This document shows positions 23,754 through 34,938 of a stretch of 64,000 nt of DNA, one piece after another; the stretch's first letter is position 1; the number at the start of each line of letters is the position of its first letter. The notes below the pieces were generated by a model. It saw only the letters and a program-made list of their open reading frames with translations. It had not been told where the DNA came from and did not search any database. A program made the position numbers and the translations under genes. The DNA comes from UBA6263 sp049305865 (GTDB taxonomy: Bacteria; Patescibacteriota; Gracilibacteria; Absconditabacterales; Absconditicoccaceae), in assembly GCA_049305865.1 (NCBI GenBank), contig JBAQPP010000041.1, positions 1-64,000 on the forward strand. Reading direction: 5' to 3'.

Positions 23754-24377
23754 TTACATACTCTTAATAATCTTCTTCACAACACCTATAATCTTTGCTT
23801 CATCATATTTATCTACTTCCAATTTATCAAAAAATCTATTTACTGATTCTAGATATATTTTATCATCTTTTTTTAGTATCTTTTTAAGTTTAGGGAGTTG
23901 ATTATGGATTACGAAGACATAATCATTGGGCTCATAACTACTCTGCTGTCTAATCAAAACCAAGTCTCAGTCTTGAATTTTTGGTTCCATACTATTTCAT
24001 TTTGCTCTTACAAAAAAACAATTATCTACATTACCTGTTCATAGAAATGCTAATGTAACAGGTAATTGTTCTTGTGAATATTCTTCTACTATAGATTTTC
24101 ATTTATTTCCACATTGAGCAAATCAATAGATAGGAAGCTGCAATATATCAGTAAATTTATTTTCTATAGTTTCTTTGAGCAATCTAAATCAATTTCAATC
24201 TTTGACAAAATATCATTTTAAGACAAGCTGATTTAGTTTATTCAAAACTGTCTGAGGATGTGAAACACCTATTGCTTGAGCAATTTCTCTAAGAGTAATA
24301 CCCTCTTGAGTAGTATTTTTTTTAAAGAAGTTAATAAGTTCTTTTTGAACATTATCCAAATCATTTTTTTTAAACAT
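23754..24377 (-). CDS. S24/LexA-like repressor
   Basis: 207 aa. The N-terminal half has a winged-helix or HTH motif: GITLREIAQAIGVSHPQTVL, residues about 26-45. The C-terminal half is a peptidase S24 domain: the nucleophile serine is in KGNSMEPKIQDGDLVLI and the general-base lysine lies in PKLKKILKK. A hinge GFAQCGNKG sits where LexA is cut, with C-G instead of A-G. Such proteins repress DNA-damage or mobile-element genes and cleave themselves when RecA is active. recA lies 775 bases away, past a repeat-containing gap, so this may be the local SOS repressor. Confidence 0.82.
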
Positions 24378-24420
24378 ACATAATGTGTTAGTAAATAAAG
24401 TAGATCGATAGCAAATATTT

Positions 24421-24825
24421 TTAGTTGGTTTCTTTATTTAAATTTAATAATTCAGATTTTTCTTCGTCTTTTTTAGTTTTGCTTTTTATAAATCATACGA
24501 TTCATGCAACTGTTTTATTTAAAGATTCCATAAATTTGGAATATTCATCAGTTGTAAAATATCATAAATCATTACCTACAATCAACATGCTTTTTACTTC
24601 TCACATTGATCATTTTGCTATACCAAGATATTTTATAAGTTCTTTACCAAATCATTTTTCATAACCATCGGCTATATTGTTTGATACAGCTAGTGTAGCT
24701 TTTAACAATTGGTTCTTATAAAAATAATCTTTAAATTCTGCACCTGCAAATTTGTTACATAAATTTACAAACAAATCTTTGCTTTCCTTCCGGATAAATA
24801 ATTTTTCAAAAGTTTCTACGTTCAT
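24421..24825 (-). CDS. four-helix bundle protein (23S rRNA intervening-sequence type)
   Basis: 134 aa. It matches the four-helix protein family often encoded in 23S rRNA intervening sequences: NNIADGYEKGFGKELIKYLGI then AKGSMCEVKSMLIVGNDLGY, which align with NIAEGxxR...EFxxFLxIAxGSxxE. The C-terminal tail is basic and disordered. These proteins are frequent passengers in mobile or intervening elements and may bind nucleic acid. It lies immediately upstream of the S24 repressor on the same strand, with no rRNA nearby. Confidence 0.8.
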
Positions 24826-24901
24826 TTTTACAATATTAAAGTATAAAATTTCTGTTCGGCTATCGACCTACTTATCTACGTACGCCAACATATATAAGGA
24901 A

Positions 24902-24963
24902 ATTTTTGACAAAATCAAGTCATTTTTTGACAAGATCAATCTATTTTTTGACAGATTATGATT
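24902..24963. repeat. three tandem 20-21 bp repeats with TTTTTGACA cores
   Basis: Three units start ATTTTTGACA or ATTTTTTGACA at 24902, 24922 and 24943, followed by related A/T-rich tails (AAATCAAGTC, AGATCAATCT, GATTATGATT). The period is two helical turns, typical of stacked operator sites. It lies in the 326-base gap between the four-helix gene and recA, which otherwise holds only AT-rich sequence and the repeat at 25044. Candidate operator for the nearby S24 repressor. Confidence 0.6.
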
Positions 24964-25043
24964 CACAGGTTTAAAACTACTAAATTTTCTCTTGATTTTT
25001 TTACGAATCTTATTATTATACTCACGTCATCAAAAAAAATACT

Positions 25044-25099
25044 CGTCATTTCGACTAAGGTGGAGAAATCTCTGAATATAATGAAAGAGGTATCTCGAC
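25044..25099. repeat. dispersed GTCATT-type repeat upstream of recA
   Basis: GTCATTTCGACTAAGGTGGA followed by GAAATCTC and, after 17 bases, GAGGTATCTCGAC. This follows the common palindromic intergenic repeat family. It sits about 50 bases before recA. Confidence 0.55.
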
Positions 25100-25151
25100 A
25101 AAAAACTCGAAATAAAAGTATAACAAGTACTTTATATATTTAAAATAAAAC

Positions 25152-26222
25152 ATGACAGGAAAAAAAGACTTATTAAAGGATGCTTTTGCAAACATTGAAA
25201 AGCAATTTGGTAAATGAGCTATTATGAGGATGGGAGACAACGCAAATGTATGATTAGTTAGCACTTTCCATAGTTGATCATATGTTTTGGATCTTATACT
25301 ATGAGGTTGATATCCAGAATGAAGAGTTGTAGAAATTTATTGACCCGAATCATCTGGTAAAACTACTATAGCACTACATGCTATAGCTGAGATACAAAAA
25401 CGTTGAGAAATAGCAGCATTTATAGATGCAGAACATGCACTCGATCCGCAATATGCTAGGACATTAGGAGTAAATACAGATGAATTATTACTTTCTCAAC
25501 CAGATTTCTGAGAACAAGCACTTCAGATAGCAGAAGAACTTGCAAAATCATGAGCAGTAAAACTTATAGTTATAGATTCTGTTGCTGCGCTAGTACCTAG
25601 AGCTGAAGTAGAATGAGATATGTGAGATTCTTATATGTGATTACAAGCTAGGATGATGTCACAATGACTTAGAAAATTAGCTTCAATATTAGCAAAAAGC
25701 TGAACAACATGTGTTTTCATCAATCAAATAAGGATGAAAATATGAATCATGTTTGGTAATCCAGAAACTACCCCATGATGAAATGCACTCAAATTTTTTG
25801 CTTCCCAGAGGATAGAAATCAGAAAATGAGATAAAATCATGGAAGAAAAAGAACAAATCTGATATTTAGCAAAGATTAAAATTGCTAAAAATAAAATATC
25901 TGCTCCATTCAAGACTGCAGAACTTCCTGTAAAATGGAAAATGTGATATGACAAAACATTGGATATCATAGAAGCTTGAGTAATACTCAAATTAATATGA
26001 AAATGATGAGCCTTTTATAGTATATGAAACCAAAAATTTCAATGAAAAGAGAAACTTGCACAAGCAGTAGAAAATGATGAAAAAGTAAAGAAAAATCTAG
26101 AAAAGGATATTCAAAATAAAATCAAAGAAATGAGGATGTGAAAAAAAGTTTTAGATGACGCAGCTCTTGTAATAGCACAAGATGATGTAGAAGATCAAGT
26201 AGCTGAAGTATCTAGTGAATAA
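25152..26222 (+). CDS. recA: recombinase RecA
   Basis: 356 aa, the normal size. RecA coats single-stranded DNA, pairs homologues and triggers cleavage of LexA-like repressors. Walker A is GPESSGKTT at 64-72, whose first glycine is written TGA. Walker B LIVIDSVAALVP, the L1/L2 region GDSYMGLQARMMSQGLRKL with INQIRMKIGIMFGNPETTPG, and the MAW motif (HAIAEIQKRGE) are present. The C-terminus is acidic (DDVEDQVAEVSSE), as usual. No Shine-Dalgarno precedes the ATG. The gene ends at a strong terminator. Confidence 0.97.
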
Positions 26223-26247
26223 ATCAGTTTGACTACCCTATCAAATA

Positions 26248-26280
26248 AAAAAAGCCCCGCGAAATATCGGGGTTTTTTAT
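26248..26280 (+). terminator. terminator after recA
   Basis: CCCCG at 26255-26259 pairs with CGGGG at 26268-26272, followed by six T residues. Confidence 0.85.
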
Positions 26281-26306
26281 TTTATTGTTTTATCAATTAG
26301 GATAAT

Positions 26307-27734
26307 TTAATTTACAACGCTTAAAGATAGCTTAGTTATCTTTTTTCATCCAAAATTAACCAGAACACTACTTGTTCATATATTATTTCATTTAACCTTT
26401 ATTTCTATTCTACCATCATTCACAAGCTTTATACTAGTTAGATTAAGTCATATATTTGTATTTGTAGACATCAAAGTAAATGGAATGGATAATATTCAAT
26501 TATATTTTTCTGTTGGATTCTTTTTATTTACATTTATTATAATCAGTCATTCTTCTCATAATTTTAAATTTCTTCAGCTCAAATCACTTTCTATCCATAC
26601 TTCATTTTGGTTCCAAAAATGCTGTGAATATTGATCTAAATTAGAAATATCCAATACTAAATTTTCTCTCTTAATTTGTTGATCGGCAACCACATTTATA
26701 ACATTACTAGTATTAGTAACTACTTGTACAACAGGCGGAGTTGGAGTATTTACCACATTATTTGTTGTATTTGTCGTTGTTGTTATCTTTCAAGTAACTT
26801 GAGTTGGAGTATTTGCTGGGACTATATTATTGATAATTTGATTAGTTCACGTCTTATTTTCAACCAATACTGATATAGAATAATTTCATTCTATCAATTT
26901 TATAGGATCATATTCATTAGCTAATAATTGTTCTCTACAAAGTCATTCTTGAATAATTTTGTAATGTCACTTACTCAAATCTGGACAATTTAGATAAGAG
27001 TATTTTGGCCATCATCAAGCATCTTTTGCAATCTCAAAATGAACATGGTATCATCATAAGGCACCAAATGTATTACCAGAATTTCAAACTGTTCATATAC
27101 GTTGTCATTTATTTACAGTCTTTCATTGTTCTATCTCTATAGTATCCATATGAGCATAAATAACGTATATATATTCTCATTTATATAAGTATTTTATTTT
27201 AATTACGTTTCCATACGCACTATTCCATCATGCAAAATATACTTTTCAATTTCATATAGAATAAAGTGGCGTTCCACGAGCAGTAGCAAAATCCACACCA
27301 GCATGAGCTCATACATTTGTGTTTCGACTTTCACTATAAGAAGCTCATCGTAAAGTTGTGTAAATATCTCCATATCAATCAGATCCTTTGTATTTATCAT
27401 AATTTGCTCAATATATAATAGGTAAGTCTATTTTACAATTATCTGGCATATCATCTCGATAGAGAGTTCTACACTCAAGAGTAGATACTTCTCTTAAAGG
27501 ATATTCAAAACTAGTATTATTTGGTAAACTAGTACCTCAAGCAAAAATAAATGTAAAAAGCGACATAAAAACTATCAATATTAATTCTCAAACATGTAAC
27601 CAATGATGGTGAATATGATTGATATAACATATAGCTTTATGGATATGTCTATGTCAGTGTTTACAAATATGCTTATGAATCCTAGATTCAATTCAGCATT
27701 TTATATGTTCATGAATTTTTGTTTTTATTCACAT
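26307..27734 (-). CDS. membrane-anchored M23 peptidase with a His-rich cytoplasmic tail
   Basis: 475 aa. Residues 1-50 are extraordinarily rich in His: the segments KIHEHIKC, RIHKHICKHGHRHIHK and INHIHHHWLH hold about 15 histidines and three cysteines. One membrane helix follows (LILIVFMSLFTFIFAGG, about 56-72). The outer part is an M23 domain: HAGVDFATARGTPLYS with the first zinc pair, YVIYAHMDT, and GYHVHFEIAKDAGGW with the HxH. Next come a Thr/Asn/Pro-rich linker and a C-terminal beta domain of about 120 residues. It probably cuts peptidoglycan outside the membrane. The His-rich inner tail could bind metal, but this is inference. Confidence 0.85.
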
Positions 27735-27771
27735 AAGAATGTTTAAATCCGTAAAATGTGATACAAAACTA

Positions 27772-27800
27772 ATTATATCAACATTTATAAGATTTGTCAA
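27772..27800 (-). promoter_or_regulatory. consensus promoter of the His-rich M23 gene
   Basis: On the minus strand a perfect TTGACA (27800-27795) and perfect TATAAT (27777-27772) are separated by 17 bases, 37 bases before the ATG. One of the best sigma-70 matches in the window. Confidence 0.8.
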
Positions 27801-27895
27801 ATTTAGGAGTACAAAATTTTGAATTGTTATTAATTGCTTTTTTTTTATACATAATACAAATTTACCTATATTTAGTCTATTATCTTGCGTCTTTA

Positions 27896-29020
27896 ATGAA
27901 AATTTTATTCGTACTAGATTATTTTACGCCACACAAAGGCTGATTAGAAACTGTTTTTGAAAATATTATACACAGACTTACTAATAAATGATACGAAGTA
28001 CTCGTTCTTACAAGCCATTTTGATGAAAAATTAAAAAAACTAGAAAAATTAAACAATATCACATTTTATAGAACATGAAAAACAAGGATCAGATTTATTT
28101 TTAGTTCTATTTTCTTGGGAATCAAAATATTAAAAAACAATAGAGATATACAAATAATACACACAAGTACATATTGATGAGCCATACCAGCATCTATTTT
28201 ATGATTATTGTTTCACAAAAAAGTAATACTAACGATTCATGAAATATTTTGAAAATTGCGAAACTTTTATAAATGAAGTTTCTACTGATTCTTTTATAGA
28301 TTATTTGAAAATTTAATATTCCAATTCCCCTACGACATATATCAATGCGTCTCTACATATACATTAAACTCATTAAGAATAAGCTACAACATATCTGACA
28401 AAAAAATGGTAATGATTCACAACGGTGTAGATACAGATTTTTGGAACCCAGCAAAAATTAATCAATCTCAAATAAAAATATTAAAACAAAAATACTGACT
28501 AGAAAGCAAAATCACACTGCTATACTATTGACACGCATGAAAATCAAAAGGCATAGATTATCTAGTAAAAGCCATACCAGAAATACTAAAAATCAGTCCA
28601 AAAATAAAATTATTATTTAATCTTATAAATTCCAAAAGAAAAGAAAAAATAAAACAAGAAATTTTGAAACATATTAAAAAGAATCCTGAAAAAATTCAAC
28701 TTTTTGATTGATTCGAAATGCATGAGTTACGCAATCTAATAGCATGTTCAGACATAGTAATTGCTCCATCTATCTCAGAATGATTTGGATCAGTACACAC
28801 AGAAAGTGTAGCTATGGATAAATTTCTTTTGACTACAAATATCTCATCAATCCCTGAAGTTGTACGATGAAAGGTAAAATTTATAAGACCAGGATCTTCA
28901 CAAGAAATAGTAAAATGAATCCAAGAAATTTTGGAATGAAATATAGAAAACATACCGACAAAAATATTTTCTCGAGAAGATACAATAAAAAAGTTAGAAG
29001 AAATTTATAAAACCATATAA
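27896..29020 (+). CDS. GT4-family glycosyltransferase
   Basis: 374 aa. The N-terminal Rossmann half starts MKILFVLDYFTPHKGGLETV, with the GG loop that contacts the sugar nucleotide. The C-terminal half has LLYYGHAGKSKGIDYLVKAI and SISEGFGSVHTESVAMD, an E-x7-E motif diagnostic of GT-B retaining enzymes of family GT4. It probably adds a sugar to a cell-surface glycan or lipid on the cytoplasmic face. Its stop lies six bases from the convergent murL-like stop. Acceptor and donor cannot be read from sequence. Confidence 0.88.
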
Positions 29021-29025
29021 ACAAG

Positions 29026-30405
29026 TTATCAATTATTCTTATACCACGTTAAAAGTTTGGATTTTATATTTTTTGGAATCAAATCCTCATCCGTATATAA
29101 GTTAAAAAGTTTATTTTCTAGATCTATAAATTCAGACTCAATCATATTGGTCAATATTTCTTTTTCAAAAGTTTTTAGTATAATAGGTATTTCCATACTA
29201 TCTTTTTTTAATTTTTTATAATACATATACATAGCCAAAACTACTTCTTCATTTGTACCTACACACTCAAATGGCTTGATACCAGATACACCCAAAAGTT
29301 CCCTAAATAAATTATCCAAATCAACAGCATCATATAATTCCTTTCAAAAAATTATATTTACCTGTTCATCAGTAATAAATGGTCTAAATATACTATAAAC
29401 AAATGCACATTTCGGACATTTACAACATCGTCTATCTTTAGTTGTTTTATTTTGTTCTATTATTTTAAAGTTATTATTACAACTACTAAACACATCAAAA
29501 TATTTTCAATATTTTATAAAATCTCTAGCGATAAGTATTTCATACATTCATCTAAGTAAGCTGAAATATTTCACATCAGATGAAATATAATTATTAACAT
29601 ATCGATCCAAATCTTTTTCAAATTCAAAACTTTTACTATATTGATGATTTATGGCAATTCCATCCATATAAGTATTGGGTTCATTTGAGCTTTTTTCATT
29701 TGCCAATACTATATAATTATAATCATATAAATATGCTGCCATCTCCAATACAAAAGCTATTATACCAGTAATAGGTACATGTCCATTATAATATCACTGT
29801 TGATTCATATCAAAAAGTTTGTTATCCATTTGCCTAGTTATCAGCAGCCTAGGAACTCATATCTTATCACCTACAGATTGATGTAGTATATAATCTTTCC
29901 CAAATGTACAAGTATCAAACTTTAATCATATATCTCCAAAAATATGACTTACAAACAGACTATCTTTTCATCATCACAACGTGACCAAAGCTTTTTGTGA
30001 ATTAATATTAATTTTTTTATATTCTTTTATTTTATTATCACTATTTACAAAATAGCATAAATCTAAAGGGGATATTTTATTTCTAAAAAAATATTCTCCA
30101 AGTCAGTTTATATAAAATTTCCTCCAAAATTCTTTTTGTCTATCATCAATAAATCAATTCTCGATAATAATTTCTCTAGTCGGGCAAAGTTTATAATAAC
30201 TTATAGCCAGAGCAATAGACATATGGAAAACAAGTCAGTCTATAACATCTTGATCGATATTTTTTTCAATAACAAATCATTTACAAGTAAAATCAATTTC
30301 TTCTACAAAAAAAATATCATCATCAAAACTAAAATTAAAAATTGCTTTTAATGATTTTTTATCAAACTCGCTAGATTTTATTATAAATTTATCAAATTTC
30401 TTCAT
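29026..30405 (-). CDS. murL: MurL-like UDP-MurNAc-L-Ala-L-Glu epimerase
   Basis: 459 aa. The features fit MurL, the adenylating epimerase that turns the L-Glu of UDP-MurNAc-L-Ala-L-Glu into D-Glu. There is a PP-loop ALVTLGGGKDSL at about 155, then LANEKSSNEPNT, INHQYSKSFEFEKDL and ISSDVKYFSLLRGMYE. A cysteine cluster follows (DRRCCKCPKCAFVYSIF) and IKPFECVGTNEE closes the domain. The reading stop is TAA at 29026; the TGA just before is glycine. It is divergent from a MurD gene 115 bases away, which is the partner expected for this route. Assignment is from recalled family motifs. Confidence 0.8.
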
Positions 30406-30519
30406 GTTATAAAAACAATATAAGTAGAAATTATTTAATTATACAAATATGCTTTGCAATAGAATCTATTTTTTTTATATTTCCAAAGCACGATAAAAGC
30501 TTTTAATCATTGGGAATAT

Positions 30520-31845
30520 ATGAAAATATCAGATTTATCAGACAAAAAGATAGCCATACTATGATTTGGACTAGAATGAAAATCAAGTCTCAATTTTTTG
30601 CTAAAAAATAATATTAATCCATCAAATATAACTATATTAGATTGGAATAAATTAGACAATATTCCCCAATCTATAAAATCTATCAATTGAAAAGACTATC
30701 TAAAAGATATTTCTGAATATGACATCATCCTCAAAACTGCTTGATCATCCATATATCTTAATAAAGAACTAATTCCGGTCAAAAGCAAAATAATAACTCA
30801 AATGCAATTATTTTTTGATAATTATAAGTGAAAAATTATATGAGTAACAGCTAGTAAATGAAAGTCTACAATATCTACACTATTATACCAAGTCATAAAA
30901 GATGCAGGTAAAAATGTGAAATTTGTATGAAATATATGAATCCCAGTACTAGACGAGATAGACTTTAAACAAGAATATGATTATGTTGTATGTGAGATAT
31001 CAAGTTATATGCTAGAATTTTTAAACAAAACAAATTATATATCTATATTGTGAAGTATATTTCCAGAACATTTGGATTGGCATAATGGTTTTGAAAATTA
31101 TCTAAATGCTAAACTCAACATATTAGATTGATCACAGTTAAATATAGTATTTCAAAATACACTAGACACATACGATTGAATACAAAAACAATACCAAAAC
31201 ATAATATCATATTGAAAAAATTGAACCTATTCATGGGAAAAATGATTTTTCACAAAAGATTGAAGTCTTCTATTTTCTACAAAAGATATTAAATTATTAT
31301 GAGATCATAACCTAGAAAATATATGTGCGATATTGACAACCATAGATCAACTATGAATAGACATCAAAACAGCAAAGCAAACAATCAATAATTTCACATG
31401 ACTACCACACAGGCTAGAATTTGTATGAACATATGATTCTATAGATTTTTATGATGATGCAATATCCACAACCCCAGAAAGCACCATACAAGCTATCAAG
31501 ACACTAAATAAAAGAATTGATACAATTTTTCTATGATGAACAGATAGGGGTTATAATTTTGATGGATTAGCAAACCATATTAACCAATCAAACATAAGAA
31601 ACATAGTTCTATTTTCCCCATCTTGAAAGAAAATCAAAGAATCATTACAAAACAATAATGATATAAATTTTTATGAAACAAATGATATGTTATTAGCTGT
31701 AGATTTTGCCTTTCAAAATACATTAAAATGAAAAATATGTTTATTATCCACAGCTTCTCCTAGCTATAGTATACGAAAAAATTTCGAAGAGAAATGAAAT
31801 CTTTTTAAAAAACATATTAATGAACATTTTAAAGTTCAAAAATAA
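30520..31845 (+). CDS. murD: Mur ligase of the MurD type (MurD2-like)
   Basis: 441 aa. It adds glutamate to UDP-MurNAc-L-Ala using ATP. The Rossmann start is KIAILGFGLEGKSSLNFL. The ATP loop reads VTASKGKSTISTLLY, with S in place of the usual N/T-G-K-T/S pattern. FPEHLDWHNGFENYLNAK carries the conserved His and the Lys to be carbamylated. PHRLEFVG and FLGGTDRGYNF mark the C-terminal domain. Next to a MurL homologue this is best read as MurD2, which accepts L-Glu rather than D-Glu. That specificity is inferred from the pairing only. It has no other mur genes around it. Confidence 0.87.
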
Positions 31846-31940
31846 GCTTGACTTTCATATTAAAATAAATATTGCTAAGATCCCATATTAGGGAAAAAAC
31901 AAAATTATAAAATAAATAACAAAATTTTTAAAATCAAAGT

Positions 31941-32219
31941 ATGAACGAAAATTCATTAAAAACAGCGTTTTTTATAACGCTACCAAGAGAAGATGCAAAA
32001 AAAGACAGAGAGCTCTCTGGAATGAGAGCCTTTACAAGGGACGAGATGGTAACCAAAGTCTCGGCCTTAAACGGAAAAGGTAAAAATTACAAAGTTGTAG
32101 AGTTGGATATACCCGAAAATGGGTGTAAATCAGTAGGAAAAAACTGTGTAATGATTCCTAGAACTTCTAAGGCAATTATTAAAGATTGTCATGAGGTAGA
32201 AGACTTCATCAACCAGTAA
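31941..32219 (+). CDS. hypothetical protein with GGN glycines, 92 aa
   Basis: No recognised family. The protein is basic and compact, with ALNGKGKNYKVVELDIPENG and two cysteines (C at NGCKSV and GKNCVM). All five glycines are GGN and there is no in-frame TGA. The start is clear and it is followed within 30 bases by a G-rich terminator. This gives another UGA-free single-gene unit, like those at 19353, 22833 and 55480. Confidence 0.65.
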   Translation: MNENSLKTAFFITLPREDAKKDRELSGMRAFTRDEMVTKVSALNGKGKNYKVVELDIPENGCKSVGKNCVMIPRTSKAIIKDCHEVEDFINQ

Positions 32220-32240
32220 ACAAAACATTTCACGATTTTT

Positions 32241-32272
32241 AAGGAAAGGGGGGCGTATAAGCCTCCCTTTTA
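32241..32272 (+). terminator. terminator after the 92-aa gene
   Basis: AAGGGGGGC pairs with GCCTCCCTTTT around a GTATAA loop. The G-run is unusual in this AT-rich sequence. Confidence 0.75.
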
Positions 32273-32335
32273 CGTTTGAAAAAACATAGGAAATAATTAA
32301 ATATATAAGCATCAATATTTAGAGCTCCAAAGACT

Positions 32336-33775
32336 ATGAAAAAGTTAAAAACACTTATGATAATATCACTGCTAATACTGACAATCTCTGCAAGCAAAGC
32401 TGAGAATTTTTTAAATTTCGGTGAGTTCTTTACAGCATATTTTGATACAATATGATCAGATATTCCAAAATCTTACAAATATATAAAATTAAATTTTAAA
32501 AACATAAATCAAACCTGAAAGATCTATGATGCCCTACAAAAATGAGTTTATATGGATCTTATGCCAAACCAAAAAATTGATCTAAAATTAAATCAAAAAA
32601 TTACACAAAAACAAGTATCTGTACTTATAAAAAGTAATTTCGATATAGATATACAATATTTATCATGAGGAGTTACACTAGATCGATTATGATATATTTT
32701 ATCACAATTAGAAGAATCAGATTTTCAGAATATTAGTACTCAAGATCAAATCATGGAACATGTTTATGATACACTACAATCAAACTATTTTTATGAAGAT
32801 GTTCTCAATGACGACCTAATGAGTTATTGAGCTATCAAATGAATGGTAAAATCTTTAGATGACCCATATACAGAGTTTTTTACTCCAGATGAAGCAAAAG
32901 CATTTAATGAAGATATCAATTGAGAATTTCAGTGAATATGAGCATATCTTGAAAAAAATAAAAATTGAGAAATAATTATAATCAGCCCACTCAAGTGATC
33001 TCCCGCAGAAAAAGCTGGCATACAAGCACAAGACATTATCATAAAAATAAATAATACAGAAATAAACTCTGATACCAATCTTACACAAGTAGTTAAAATG
33101 ATAAAATGACCCGAATGAACTACTGTAAAATTAAAAGTGAAGAGATCTGGTGAGGAGATAGATTTCAATATAAAAAGAGAGAAAATAATAATTGAAAATA
33201 TAGAATCCAAAATATTAGACAATCAATATTGCTACATGGCTATCCATTTGTTTTCATTCTGAATAAATAAAGATTTTGATTTGAATATGAAAAAGTTCAA
33301 AGATTGTTCCAAATATGTATTTGATCTTAGAAATAATCCGTGAGGAGGATTAAAAGAAGTCTCCGATATACTTTGATACTTTATTCCAAATTGAGAACCA
33401 GTAGTTACTATAAAAGACAGATATTGAAGTGAAGACTTAAAAGCAAAAAATAAACCATACAAAGTAGATAAAAATATTATTATATTGATCAATTGATGAT
33501 CTGCGTCGGCATCAGAAATATTTGCATGAACAATCAAAGATTACATACCAAGTACTTTACTAGTATGAGAAAAAACATTTGGTAAGTGATCAGTTCAAAG
33601 CATAATAGATTATTTAGATTGATCTATGCTAAAATATACACAAGCTAAACGATATACTTGAAAATCCAAAAGAAATATTGATAAAGACTGAATTGATTCA
33701 GATATAAAAATCAAAGATAATCCAGAAACAACAAATGATGAAATATTAGATAGTATCCAAAAATTAGGTTTTTAG
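32336..33775 (+). CDS. ctpA: C-terminal processing protease (S41, CtpA type)
   Basis: 479 aa. A signal peptide (KTLMIISLLILTISASKA) is followed by an N-terminal helical region and the sequence AIKGMVKSLDDPYTEFFTPDEA typical of CtpA. A PDZ domain then shows GEFQGIGAYLEKNKNGEIII and KGSPAEKAGIQAQDII. The catalytic serine lies in NGGSASASEIFAGTIK and the lysine in GEKTFGKGSVQ. It trims or degrades exported proteins outside the membrane. It heads a short cluster with an isochorismatase-like gene 16 bases on and a methyltransferase, which may share its transcript. Confidence 0.93.
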
Positions 33776-33791
33776 AAAATAAATAAAAAGA

Positions 33792-34304
33792 ATGCAGACA
33801 AAAACAGCTCTTATAGTAATAGATTTTCAAAATGCACGGACTGACGATCAGTCAGATTACTATGTTTGAAATTTAAAAGAACTTATAACAAAAACCAACT
33901 ATCTAATAAATTATGCTAGGAATATGGATTATAAAATAATATTCACAAAACATATTGAACAACAATGAGATTTTGCAGAACATAGCATAAATTCACACAT
34001 AATGGATTGAATTGAGAAATCTGATACAGATATAGTTATCCAAAAGAATAAAATCAGTTCATTTTATAAAACAAATATGGAAGAAGAATTGAATTGAATA
34101 GAAAATGTTGTAGTATGTTGAATACTTACAAATCTATGTGTGAGGAGTTTCGTACAAGACGCTTATGATAGGGACTATAAAATTGTTTTAATCAAAGATT
34201 GTTGCATAGCATTTGACAAAAAAATACACGAGTTTACACTTGAAGATCTCAAGCAGACAAGAGAAGAGATAGATATATTAGAGTTAGAAGCTTTTTTAGA
34301 ATAA
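33792..34304 (+). CDS. isochorismatase/nicotinamidase-like hydrolase
   Basis: 170 aa. The cysteine hydrolase fold is shown by TALIVIDFQNAR (catalytic Asp11), a lysine after the IVIQKNKISSFYKT strand, and NVVVCGILTNLCVRSFVQDA, whose second cysteine is the nucleophile. The family includes nicotinamidases and isochorismatases. The size and the VCGILTNLCV motif suit a small amidase of the nicotinamidase group, which would serve NAD salvage, but the substrate is not decided by the sequence. Confidence 0.8.
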
Positions 34305-34317
34305 TAATGATATAAAA

Positions 34318-34845
34318 ATGGAATGAGCAAAACTAGTTAGTGATATTATTCACGCCAAAAAGCCACAAATGGTTTTAGATTTTGGTGTATGAAGGGGTTA
34401 TTTTAGCATATTGGCAGCTAGTTACTGAGCTCAAGTAGATGCAGTCAGTCACACGCAAGATACTAAATCATACCCAGAATACCTCAAAAACCATCCAAAT
34501 ATAAAATTTCATGATTGTAATATAAAAGATTTTAAACTAGATAAAAATTACGACTTGGTAGTTATAAAAAATATAATAATGTACCTAGAAAAAGAACGAA
34601 TTATATGAAATTTTTTAAATAAATTATACGAAAATCTAAATAGATGATGAGTTGTATTTTTGACATATCATTTATCAGATTCATACCTAGTAAAAATAGG
34701 AGAAATCAAAACAAAATATGAAATAAACGACTTTAAACAAACTGGAAAAAACTTTATATTAAAAGACTTTGGTGAATATTTTAATCCAGTAGAGAATGTA
34801 AGGAACGAAAGTCATCACATATGATATATAGTTTTACAGAAATAA
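34318..34845 (+). CDS. class I SAM-dependent methyltransferase
   Basis: 175 aa. Motif I is MVLDFGVGRGYFSILAA, the AdoMet-binding loop. It is followed by an acidic turn (FHDCNIKDFK) and YDLVVIKNIIMYLEKE with NRGGVVFLTYHLSD as the later strands. The fold is that of small-molecule or nucleic-acid methyltransferases, and nothing fixes the substrate. It follows the isochorismatase-like gene by 13 bases and lies before dnaA. Confidence 0.72.
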
Positions 34846-34900
34846 TTATTGTAATCCCGGTCTCATTAGCAAAGTTTACAACTGGAATCTTATTTAATCA

Positions 34901-34934
34901 AAGTTAATTAATTTTTATCAATGTTTATCAATTC
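34901..34934. promoter_or_regulatory. candidate DnaA-binding region upstream of dnaA
   Basis: TTTTTATCAATG and TTTATCAATTC stand in tandem within 40 bases of the dnaA start. They share TTATCAA with the first part of the DnaA box (TTATCCACA) but lack its end. They may be weak autoregulatory boxes. No larger AT-rich origin with several boxes is apparent here. Confidence 0.3.
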
Positions 34935-34938
34935 TTAA

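Noticed and set aside
34901..34938. Replication origin upstream of dnaA
   Set aside because: Only two weak box-like sequences and no cluster or AT-rich unwinding element distinct from the background; kept as a low-confidence regulatory site only.
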